This document shows positions 36,001 through 44,600 of a stretch of 64,000 nt of DNA, piece by piece. A program made the position numbers and the translations under genes. This stretch comes from Branchiostoma belcheri (taxonomy: Eukaryota; Chordata; Leptocardii; Amphioxiformes; Branchiostomatidae): positions 564,964-628,963 of the forward strand of contig NW_017802758.1 in NCBI RefSeq assembly GCF_001625305.1. Reading direction: 5' to 3'. Within the stretch, counting starts at the first letter, position 1. Each line of letters opens with the position of its first letter. Under the pieces are notes generated by a model. That model did no database searches, was not told where the DNA came from, and saw nothing but the letters and a program-made list of their open reading frames with translations.

Positions 36001-37263
36001 AACTATGTGTATTTTTTTCATTCCTACCCACCAACAATAGTCCGATTCTAACAAGCCGATACGCCAACGTGTGTTTTTTTTCATACGTATGACTTGGACC
36101 GTGGGCGTTCGTTTCACGCCAAATTCAAGGCCTAAAATGTTCTGTCTAATCCACGACGTAGTATCGGGCTAGCCTGGGGGCCAGTATCGGGCTAGCATGG
36201 ACGCCAAACCCATAGCACACTGGTCACAGAGTATCTCAGTGAGCTACTCAAGTTGTGTCCAGTGTGCTACGGGTCTGGCACCCACGTTAGTATCGGGCCC
36301 CTGTATGCATGATATGCCTAAAACAATATCCATCTATTAATGCCATGATTACCTTATAACAATAGGAAAGTAACCTACCCATACTAGATGTCCCGGGTCC
36401 TGTTGAGGTGTCCGGCAACATCGCCCAGAATGGGTACTTATTCTCCAGGTAGTCCCACTTCTGCGTAAACAGGTCAGAGGTCTCGTGGTCACGGAACTTC
36501 TCGCAGAAGTAGTTCTTGCCGGTGACAAATTTCCCAACTTTGGGAGCGACGTCCTTGTTCATCTCGTTTTGTATTTCAATCTAGGCAAAAAGGCATCACT
36601 TGTTATGGTCTAGTACAGTTTATCCCAAGCAAGACTGGATATCGAGACGTTATGTAGTTCCCTTCGGTAGTCAAGTGCAGTGTGCCCGCATATATTTAAA
36701 ACTATTTCCGTTACGGGGCCGTACAGCTCGGGAAGTAAGTTTGGCCGGCCAAAATTATTCTAATCTGGGTAACAGGTTAGCCAAACTTCCTCTTGCTTCC
36801 CACCCCCGTACCGTTACAGGGTCGGTAAAAAATCCCCAAGCCGGCACGAGGGATATTATGATTCCAACAACAAAGTACATGAATGATGATTATGAATGGA
36901 TGTCAAACTCTTTCCAGGGTAGTACAGGCCAGATCAGCGCATACAGGGCCAACATGCAACAAAATAATACCACAGACGCCCCGGGGGTGGTCTCCGAGGC
37001 ATTTTGGAAACACAGATCGCCTCATTTCATACTAAAGATACACAACAGGGAAAAGCACACAGCGTTTCTAAAAAGTAAAATTGACTTGCCCAAAAGTATT
37101 AATTCTAATAACTCACCCATACTCTGCCAGTCTTGGTCGTTGGTTGTAAATTGACGACTTTCCCTCCGGCGCGTGGAACTCCTGTAAAGTACGCGTAAAC
37201 GTCTCGATTTTTCACCTCAAACCACCAGTCATCCTCTACGGACATAACCTGCCCCGCCGCCAT
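23740..37263 (-). CDS. ParB-like / coiled-coil / SH3-like gene of the giant element
   Basis: Thirteen exons run from ATG at 37263 to TGA at 23740: 37263-37117, 36580-36379, 30352-30167, 28807-28263, 27879-27628, 27259-27158, 26555-26445, 26205-26173, 25216-25085, 24959-24922, 24587-24551, 24257-24219 and 24036-23740. All 12 introns are GT/AG and every phase matches, giving 2121 nt (706 residues) without a frame break. Order: N-terminal region (1-117); ten-residue Ser/Lys repeats (about 120-165); ParB-like domain (about 180-290); Lys/Glu-rich coiled coils (about 445-570); SH3/Tudor-like end (609-690). ParB-family domains bind DNA and CTP or act as nucleases, so a DNA-binding role at the element ends is plausible but is inference. 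It is transcribed divergently from the transposase gene. Confidence 0.8.
25085..25216 (-). CDS. coiled-coil exon of the ParB-like gene
   Basis: It encodes VEKEMKKVKEQLAEQQIACQ and continues in heptad-like fashion to LLFSLEQAK. Neighbouring exon 26555-26445 (KLKAEVQTLRGKNRKLEE) and exon 27259-27158 (KKSKAEKKKVKERSEK) carry on the charged helical region, so the protein probably oligomerises. Confidence 0.75.
25380..26150. repeat. tandem duplication in an intron, about 290 bp apart
   Basis: ACATAAGAAACCTTTC followed by TCACAATCT and CGCGCAACTACT occurs near 25400 and again near 25688. A GCGCAGT..AGTC.C word follows each copy (25554 and 26116). The copies are clearly diverged. Confidence 0.7.
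26445..26555 (-). CDS. coiled-coil exon of the ParB-like gene
   Basis: A 37-codon exon with TGCAG acceptor and GTATGC donor, phase 0 at both ends. The acidic NGDGNDDGLTEQEKDA opening leads into a basic helix. Confidence 0.7.
27628..27879 (-). CDS. exon after the ParB-like domain
   Basis: An 84-codon exon, phase 0 at both ends, with acceptor CAACAG and donor GTAAGT. It encodes RKQLNNIHRRAIYLASAPCD and then FARKWGLQKIHGQKKGELRP. It is probably a helical extension of the ParB-like part; I do not recognise it as a named domain. Confidence 0.7.
27966..28084. repeat. small palindromic MITE-like unit
   Basis: TATCCTGGGTACC at 27968 is mirrored by GGTACCCAGGATATA at 28066. The roughly 115-bp unit lies in an intron of the ParB-like gene. 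Confidence 0.6.
28263..28807 (-). CDS. ParB-like domain exon
   Basis: The exon (phase 1 in, phase 0 out) encodes the ordered features of a ParB/Srx-type fold: ADRQHVDKLKKVFVHTSVQ, a strand ILIGNI, YEVIGGNHTRIALQEIL matching the G-G-x-H-x-R box, and GLPDDMAKRLGMDHNNAI resembling the later ParB helix. Family assignment is by motif only. ParB-like domains are common in bacteria and phages and rarer in animals, where they are often linked to mobile DNA. Confidence 0.65.
29530..30005 (+). mobile_element. 5'-truncated non-LTR retrotransposon tail
   Basis: It encodes SSHKLNIETGRYYNIAPDQR and the C-terminal zinc knuckle FCPFCPKHIENKFHFVMEC, the usual ending of a large group of animal reverse transcriptases. 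The 3' end is GTGCAATAAAGTTCTTCAT. A relative lies at 63215-63690 on the other strand. It sits in an intron of the ParB-like gene. Confidence 0.75.
30167..30352 (-). CDS. Ser/Lys repeat exon of the ParB-like gene
   Basis: The exon starts phase 1 after TTTTCCAG and ends phase 1 at GTTAGT. It encodes about four copies of a ten-residue unit, SKGKDSSTA plus one residue, made of 30-bp DNA repeats (30222-30345), then LPGDVMETIKRHFV. It is probably a flexible linker. The phase match to exons 36580-36379 and 28807-28263 supports its inclusion. Confidence 0.75.
30876..31013. repeat. 20-bp GC-rich tandem repeat
   Basis: About six and a half units of CTGGTCCGCACGGTCCAGCT. The first unit reads GGACCAGCTCTGGTCC, itself an inverted repeat. 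It lies in the long second intron of the ParB-like gene. Confidence 0.95.
31013..31190. repeat. dispersed MITE-like fragment
   Basis: CCGCACTACAGCAA, GTCCGAAAA and TGAGACCCGCTACTTTTCGA are shared with 57850-58500, where the last word is in inverted order. It looks like one family of MITE inserted twice. Its ends were not fixed. Confidence 0.5.
31308..32545 (+). repeat. inverted partner of 21939-22195 plus diverged tandem copies
   Basis: The segment 31308-31563 is the near-identical inverted partner of 21939-22195. It is followed by two or three older relatives (about 31565-31740 and 32240-32500) sharing CACGCACTTTGAATACATA and TGGTTCACGTCAC. No coding function is evident. Confidence 0.8.
33000..33080 (-). 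other. hammerhead-like fold in a Penelope-like remnant (tentative)
   Basis: Read on the minus strand, CGCTGAAGAA is followed by a perfect hairpin, GAGTGA-TGGATG-TCACTC (33047-33064), and then CGAAACG. This copies the layout of a hammerhead core (CTGATGA, stem II, GAAA) except for CTGAAGA in place of CTGATGA. Penelope-like elements are known to carry hammerhead motifs. The changed core makes cleavage doubtful. Confidence 0.35.
33105..33151. repeat. perfect 23-bp-arm palindrome
   Basis: TATATACAAGTAACTAGAAA and three further bases are mirrored exactly around a single central C at 33128. It would extrude as a cruciform with no loop. Confidence 0.95.
33170..33322. repeat. fold-back element with about 67-bp arms
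   Basis: The left arm starts TTTGGGTTTTGGGGG and contains TTTTTAGCGTGTTTTTAGGC. The right arm is its near-perfect reverse complement, with a loop of about 20 bp. It abuts the palindrome at 33105-33151. Confidence 0.93.
33568..33661. repeat. inverted repeat with about 43-bp arms
   Basis: CTATCCTTGAGATCGGGCC...GGATAGGAGTT is mirrored by AACTCCTATCC...GATCTCAGGGATAG with a 7-bp loop. A few mismatches are present. Confidence 0.9.
34488..34616. mobile_element. short MITE with AATCTCCAAGCAGAT termini
   Basis: AATCTCCAAGCAGAT at 34490 and its reverse complement ATCTGCTTGGAGATT near 34598 bound about 125 bp. Related CTGCTTGGAGA words occur at 33327 and 54960. Confidence 0.75.
35778..35806. repeat. 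(AAAAT)n microsatellite
   Basis: About six AAAAT units in the second intron of the ParB-like gene; possibly the tail of an old SINE. Confidence 0.8.
36379..36580 (-). CDS. exon 2 of the ParB-like gene
   Basis: Acceptor TGCCTAG, donor GTAGGT, phase 0 in and 1 out. It encodes NKDVAPKVGKFVTGKNYFCE and TQKWDYLENKYPFWAMLPDT, aromatic-rich and unlike the repeat exon that follows. I do not recognise the domain. An alternative donor 4 bp downstream would break the phase with exon 3. Confidence 0.7.
37117..37263 (-). CDS. exon 1 of the ParB-like gene, with start codon
   Basis: The ATG at 37263 is in the context GTCAACATGG and opens MAAGQVMSVEDDWWFEVKNR, then YFTGVPRAGGKVVNLQPTTK, to a GTGAGT donor. 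Its 49 codons end in phase 0, matching exon 2. Confidence 0.75.
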
Positions 37264-38098
37264 GTTGACCACAAACTACTAGCACGCTGAGGTACTGGTA
37301 CACAAGGTCTTACAGACGTTATGTAGGTCGGAACAGTATCAGAACTTTTGACAAACAACAAAAACGCAAGAGTTAAGGGAAAGACGACCGCGCATGGACA
37401 GTGCTTCACACGAAGTGATGACACCAAAATCCTTATCTTCACCGGCATGGGATCCAGATGTGCCCGCTGATTTGTAGATGGCATGCGAGGCACGGCTATT
37501 ATGAAGAGCGGCGATATCTTAAACAGATGAGTTTCTGAAAGGAGAATGGCTCACAGTTTCTCACAAATTTCTCACAGTTTGTATTCAACTTTCAAGATAG
37601 CCGGACAACTAACTTTCAACATAGCTGGACACACGCATAGCAGTTATGACTATTGTAAAATTTACTTGCCCAATTGTACCAACTTTATCTGTGGTTGGCA
37701 AACAACCTTTTCACTAACCGATTGGACCATTCGTTTTCTTAATGATAAAAACAATCTTCTGATCTCTTATAGACGGGATGGTAGTGGGATAAAGTAAAAT
37801 TCAAGCTGGCCTGAAATTAGGGTGAACGATGCCCAGTCTGTATATATGCTTTGAACATGCATTTTTCTATGTGAGAAATGCACTTTTTTCTTCATGTTGT
37901 ATGTTATTAACATGTTGTTATGAAGGCAGCCGAAAATGAGAATCTTCAGCTAGTTGAGGCGGTTGAAGAAGAACATCTGCTGAACAACTTGGTATTCTGT
38001 CAGTCACGTAAATTACCCGTGAAATCCGTAGGCGCCACGGAGTCAGATGTGGGACTCGTCCGGATTCTGAATTGCCGGCCCAGATTTTTGGACTCGCG
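37264..38098. promoter_or_regulatory. 835-bp divergent intergenic region between the two element genes
   Basis: The start codons of the ParB-like gene (minus) and the transposase gene (plus) face away from each other here. The region must hold both promoters. TTTCTCACA words and CAACTTTCAA.ATAGC.GGACA repeats occur at 37545-37630, and the right half is AT-rich. No TATA box with convincing position was identified for either side. Confidence 0.55.
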
Positions 38099-38674
38099 AT
38101 GGCTTACACTTCTATGACTATGATGTCTCTTCAGTGGTTCTGTCTTTTAGTGTGCAGTACGACTGTTTTCTCTGCCAATGTAAATGAACAGGCACTCGTC
38201 ACCGCAAGAAAAGCGAATGTGACGTTTCCCATTCCTGCCGGGTCTTCGTCCGTTTCGTTTGAATCAGGGGGCGGTAGTTACGGACACATGCCACCCGACG
38301 ACCCTGGTTTGCCTCCGCGCCCGCGTCATGGATTTTTCATGGAGGGAGAGCACATAACCGCGGCATTCTACACCCTTCTCGACCTGACCCGGACTATTTT
38401 TCACTTAACAGACATGTTTTGGGATCTGCTACTTTCTACCTGGCGTTTTATTTTACGTTGTACGACTACAGTTTGTTCCCTGGCTGTACCAAGTTCATCC
38501 CGGCACTCAGGTGAAGCCCGTTATGGAACGGTCTTGTTCGTGCGTCCGCCCGTAGGACCAGTGGCCCAGATTCATGTGACAGAAGAAGACTCTCTCGAAT
38601 ACATCCAGGAAGAAATATCACATGTAACCGGTATACCAAGTGGAGCGTACAAAATATTCAAGAACAGCAAAGAG
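38099..38674 (+). CDS. exon 1: hydrophobic N-terminus and first half of a ubiquitin-like domain
   Basis: The ATG at 38099 opens MAYTSMTMMSLQWFCLLVCS, which resembles a signal peptide ending near TTVFSA; a second hydrophobic stretch (ITAAFYTLLDLT to STWRFILRC) follows a Pro-rich part. The end, AQIHVTEEDSLEYIQEEISH then VTGIPSGAYKIFKNSKE, aligns by eye with the ubiquitin strand/helix/GIP region. A nuclear transposase with a secretory signal would be odd, so the hydrophobic start may instead be a membrane anchor or buried helix. Confidence 0.65.
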
Positions 38675-41600
38675 GTAAGTTGTCGTAACTTTATTTATGT
38701 AGTTTTCCCATTCAGTTAGGTGACGAGTTCAAAAATGGATAGATGGGGTTTGTTTCAAGGTATTATGCTGGAACGGATAGTTTGTCTTTCTTGAATTTTC
38801 ATGTAGGACAGAGTTGAGATAAAACGAATTATTGACCGCTACTCTGGTTTTTAGAAAGCGACCCCCACCCACCCAGGCATGCCCTTTTCCGTAGACCGTA
38901 ATCGGCCGTTTTAATTCTACAAGGTAGAGAGTTAAAATGATCTTTATCAAGTTTTGACAAACATACAAGGGCGAACATTTAAAATACCTAGGTCAATCCC
39001 TTAATTTCTATGAGTTTCTTATTTAGAAGATTCATTGATTTGAAACTTGTGTAGCCTTGATGTCAGACCCATTGTATTGCTCAGTAGGCTTAAACTAGCC
39101 TGATTAAATCGCTTCTGCCGGCCGCCCAACCTCAAGCCGGCGGGGAGGGGCCAGCAAAGCCGCGGACGGCAGGCTCAAACTTATCGGGACTTGTGCCCGG
39201 CATCCAGGCTAAAACATGTGCCGGAGAAGATTCACAGATCCACGGAACAGACCCCGATTTGCACCCTGGCTCTAATTAAAAAGATAAAGGGTTCGGGGCA
39301 GCCTGGGATTTAGGGCTTCTTTCCACAAAAAAATCGCTTATGAACGACAGCGTCTGGCACCCAGGCTACGAGCTACGTAACTCTAGAACTCAGTCACGGT
39401 GCCGACTCATGATAAATGCCGCAAAAGGCCAGCATGTGTCGGTTTGTTTTGAAAGTCTTCATGTACATCCAGAAATTTGCAATACTAGTACTCGTTTTGT
39501 ATTACCGTACCAGTATCTGTGGTTTATCAGTATTCTTTTGGGTTTGACTTTTTTATTCGCGAGTTTTGGGTCTTCAGAGGATGTCATCCGTAGGGTCGGT
39601 CGTTATGGACATTTTCCTTGCAACGTATCCCCTAACCTGTTATCTCAGACCTGTAGTTACAATCAATGTTAAAGGACCATGTGGATCTTCCACTGCAGTA
39701 CTTGGTCTAAGACATCCGATTCTAAACATGTAAAGAGTTACAGAGAGATGCATTATTTTATTAAAAGGAGCCGACGTTCTATGGGGACTATTATTTTAGT
39801 CAGCCTTTCTGATAACTGTACCCTTTTGACCGGGTTGAGAGAGTTTACTGGGTGTCAGTCCCCAACACAAGCCCTCGACTTTGTCGGATTTACACCCGCT
39901 GATATCTCAACCACTTTTCAGTACAGGATCAATCATTACTCACCACAGGAAGCCCGCCACATGGCCTGCCAGCGCAAGGCGTATGGCATTAGCTGTAGAG
40001 GATAAACAAACAGCTCTTTGGAGTTTCCCTAGCTTAGGCCACAGCAAGTAATTTGTATGGATGACATCAGTGCGCGCATTAATTTTCGCCTGATTTTGAA
40101 AAAAAAAAAACAACAAGACAGATGTCTGTTGCCATGCCGGAAGGTGGATGGCAGATAACTATGAAGAGAGGAGACAAGAAAAGGCTCTGATTTAATGTTT
40201 TGTTTCTTTTAATACTTTGATGCAGTGATATGTGATGCTGGCTGTGTATATGTGATGTTCCCACTGAATCAAGACCATTTGTACGATTGAGTCAAAATTT
40301 TAAAATGTAGGAACCTTGTTTTTTCGGCCCGCCTTGTTTTTTTCGCCCGCTCGCATTAAATATGGAATCTGCGGAGGATGTCATCCATACAATTTACTTG
40401 CTGTGGCCTCAATATGAAATCTGCCAGCTGATTGGAAGAGAAGGGAGAAATCTCTCAACTCCAAATACAGTTTTTGTTTGTCCGTTTATCCGACTCCGAC
40501 CGTCATAGTGGGTTTTAAAGGATGGTCTGGAATCCTGTGCCTGTGGTTGTACACGACCGGATGTTTCTCCATCCAGTCGCTCATCAACAAGCATTTACGG
40601 AGTGTGCTTTTACTGACAAAATGTAATATTACTCAGTAGGGAAAATATGCGTTTAAAGATTTTGAACAGCCCAGACAAAAGAACTTATGCCATAGGTGGG
40701 GATAAGATGTATTTCGAGATCTTCTATTTCATTTTCAGGTGCGGCATCTCTGCCAGGTTATGAATGGTGGTTTACTAGAGATGGCTATTCCATTGCTGGG
40801 AGGAGCACGGACAAGACCAAACCGGACTGATGACGTGTCAAAGTCGGCCTATCATGTAAGTTTTGTATCACTTTAGTGTGCATATAATACATATCTGTAT
40901 CATTAACGGGTTATTATCTCGTATATGTCAAGTGCGGGCGGGTAACGAGCGCGCCGTAGGGGTCCCGCTCTGTTATGGCTTGATGATTTGACTCAGCTGG
41001 ACTGAAGGTCCTAGCTTTAAACACGCTAATCTACTTTTCGGTCTTCCTGCTCACAAAAAGTAGGAAGGGTACCATCCCATGTGTATTCCGAGCCTCCCAT
41101 ACTCGCTTCTTAACTGACACCAAGAACACAAGCCGGGACTATTTCGTCAGTCGTGTCGGTCACGTTTAATAGAGAAGAAAACAGTAGGTTAGGGCAGGCC
41201 TGGGCTAGGGGTACAATTTCTGGGTCAACCGTAATCACTCGGAGCATGATTTGTCTGCCATTTCGTGACGCGCCGTGTTATTCAGCCCGTGATTGGTGGA
41301 ACTCTGACGCTGTTAACCATTTAACCAATGGTCATTAGCGCTTACTGTAACCTTTTGGGTGATTTGTACTTAGTGAAAGCCTTGTTTACTACAGAAAGGG
41401 GGGGGGGCGTATTTTCTCGTAATGTTCACTTTGACATTGTCCTCTACTGAGGTGACCTGAACTGCAGCCGACTCACCCGGAAAGCCTGTTGCGTAATACG
41501 GCGAACATGAACTGCAAAACCTTCACAATTCAAATCATACAGTCTGAAACCCGATACATTCCTACACCACACAGCGCAACTAACGTCTGGCTGACGCTCT

Positions 41601-44600
41601 TATCAGGCTTTCTACCAATTCTTCAAGAATATTCACTGTACTGATAATTAGAGAATGTCATGGCAAGAGGGTAACTAGTGTTCCGTTCTCTACACGCGTG
41701 AGAGAAAATTTCGTTCGTTCAAAGTCACAACAATCTCGTCCCCGACGCAGCATGGGATGTTTTGCTTGCATTCAATGATTTGCAAGGGTTATGGGAACAA
41801 GTGGGACTGTTCCATTGTATCTATTATACATGGGGTGTCTGGCCTGAGCGCGGAAAGATTTTCTGGATGCCGCTGTCGGGACCTCTTCGAAATTCATGAA
41901 CATCGACAGTATCAAGTATTCTACACGTAGTTTGATTGCTCGTGGCTTGAGAACGGACTGACGTAAACTCATCGACACTACCACATAATGTTTTAGCCCA
42001 AACTAATATCCAAACGGAGCGGCAAACAACGAATTTGGCGAGTCTTCTTGGCGAAATGCGGAAATTTGCATATAACCCTTGACCTAGATTTGTTCCCGCT
42101 GTCGCGAGATCTTTATTTTTATACACACTTTTAAGCTGAGCTGTTGCCCGACGGCACGAGATTGTTGTGGAAGGAACAAAATTTTTCTCACGCGTGTAGA
42201 AAACGGAACATTAGTTACCGGCTTCTCTTGTCAATTCTATGTGAACCCTCGTGGTAGCGCGTGCCGTCACGCCCCTGAATTCTCACCCATTGAAATGGGG
42301 TCAATTACTTTCACTTACAATTCCAAGGCGTTCAGAGAGCGGTCGGCTTTTGTTTCCGAAGGGGCTGGGGTGTCTGTATCTGTATGAATCTGTATCATTA
42401 TAGCCGGTATAACCTCCATTCGGCGTAACACACCAGCAAGTTCCAGTCTACGATACTTCTTGGGAAAGAGTTTTTGAAGAGGGCCTGCATGGGGGGGAGG
42501 GGGGTAGTGATTACGAATTACGCACAATTTTCGCCGCCGATTCTATACCCCCATTCAACTTGGACGGCGCTCTCTTGGCGCCCTCAAATTGGCCAGAGCG
42601 CAGGGAGAGCGCCAAGCGATGAGAGCGGACGAAAAAGGGCTTGCAGACCCCCTGTGAACACCTTAAGTATTGGTTGATAACTCTGATATTCGAAGGCATG
42701 ACTGTTTCTTGTTTTTTTCTGGGCTGGTATCAGATACTTAGTGGTTGGTACGTCCACCAGGGTGGTCTCTTATTTGCAACTTGCACGGGTTTTGATCAAA
42801 CGTACATGTAGATCGCGTGCTATAGAAATTAGAATGCCATATCACAGAGATGGCTGCTTTCTTGTGGAATATTATATATTTATATGTATATATGTATATG
42901 TATATATCTATGCCATATTATGTTATATTACAGGAATGTTATAAAAATGACAAGAACCTCGAATAATATGTCATTGGTCACCTTTTAGAGGTAACGTTAC
43001 GTCATCATGCTCATTCCACTGGAACTGAGGAAAGATCCTTACTGATTTGCATCAGTAGCATGCACATACACCCGGTTTGAAAATGCGTAAGTTACAATGG
43101 ATTTAGAAGTAAGGCCTCACTGATTTGATTTGATGGATGACATTTGCGCGTGCATTGATTTTGACAGTTCTGGAATATGATCTTTTAGATTGGGTGGTCT
43201 ATGTTAACGCCTGCTCCGCTTCGCTTGTGTAATTCTTCGATAGTAGAAGGCCCTTTCTGCCCCAAATCCATGCGCCCCCGCGGTTGATATAGTACTGCAC
43301 CAAGCGTATTATTGCGCAGCACGACATCCTACCTTTGACCCAGCCTCACGGAACTCCAGATCTTAGTGCAGCGCACCGGTGCCGACTCATAAAAGCTTTT
43401 AAATGTCAGCGGGCATGTTTTGAACGTCGTCAAGAACAATCAGAAATTAGCAATACCAGATTTGTATTCCTGTAGTTCATCAGTATTTTGGCTGGACTTT
43501 TTTATTCGCCCGCTCGCATTCCTTTTGGGGTCTTCAAAGGATGTCATCCATAAGATTAAGTCAGTGTGGCTGTGTAACTGTTACCGATTTTTTTTTTATT
43601 CATCGGTGGCTAGTGCTTCAGAGCGAAGTCCTAAACCTTTGTCACTTTAATTTTCAGAACAATGCCCCTTCCAAACATGAAACTGCTGATTCGATAATTC
43701 GTGATGAGGAGATATGTGACTGTGGGGGCGCTTGCAATTGTCGCACATTCACGACAAGCCAAGAGGAGAACTTTGACAATCTACCAGGGGGTAACAGGAA
43801 AGATGCTTTGCGGCGATCAAAACGTGTAAATCCTGACGATGTGCCGTCTTGGGTGCGGTCCAAAAGGCACCAGAACCCACTAGCCTATGACAGAACGAGG
43901 CCCCGCGCAGCACGATTCTCCTTACATCTAGGCACTTTGAATCACCCCCATCCCGGTCTCCGGAAGTTTATGAATCACCCCCACATCAGCGAATCCCCCG
44001 GACTCGTGCAATGTATGAATCTTCTCCACTGCAGGGCAACCCCCGATCTCCGTCAGTTTCTGAGTCATCCCCACTTCAGCCACTCCCCAGATCTCCGTCA
44101 GTTTCTGAATCATCCCCACTTCAGCCACACCCCCGGTCTTCGGCAGTTTATGAATCATCCCCACTTCAGCCACTCCCCCGGTCTTCGGCAGTTTATGAAT
44201 CATCCCCACTTCAGCCACTTCCCCGGTCTCTGGCAGTTTATGAATCATCCCCACTTCAGCCACTTCCCCGGTCTCTGGCAGTTTATGAATCACCCCCACA
44301 TCAGCGAATCCCCCGGACTCGTGCAATGTATGAATCTTCTCCACTGCAGGGCAACCCCCGGTCTCCGTCAGTTTCTGAGTCATCCCCACTTCAGCCACTC
44401 CCCCGGTCTCCGGCNNNNNNNNNNNNNNNNNNNNTTCCCCGGTCTTCGGCAGTTTATGAATCATCCCCACTTCAGCCACTCCCCCGGTCTTCGGCAGTTT
44501 ATGAATCATCCCCACTTCAGCCACTCCCCCGGTCTCCGGCAGTTTCTGAATCATCCCCACTTCAGCCATTCCCCCGGTCTCCGGCAGTTTATGAGTCATC

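Larger units (their letters stand above)
34165..43575. repeat. dispersed intronic family with TTATTCGCCCGCTCGCATT core
   Basis: Copies or parts are seen near 34170-34260, 35930-36000, 39540-39600, 40040-40090, 40325-40410 and 43498-43575, and also at 52660-52725 near the right end. They share TTCGCCCGC.CGCA, then GGGTCTTCAGAGGATG and CATCCATAAAATTAA. All copies seen lie inside the giant element, in introns of both genes or between gene and terminus. The entry spans the main cluster, not a single unit. Confidence 0.65.
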
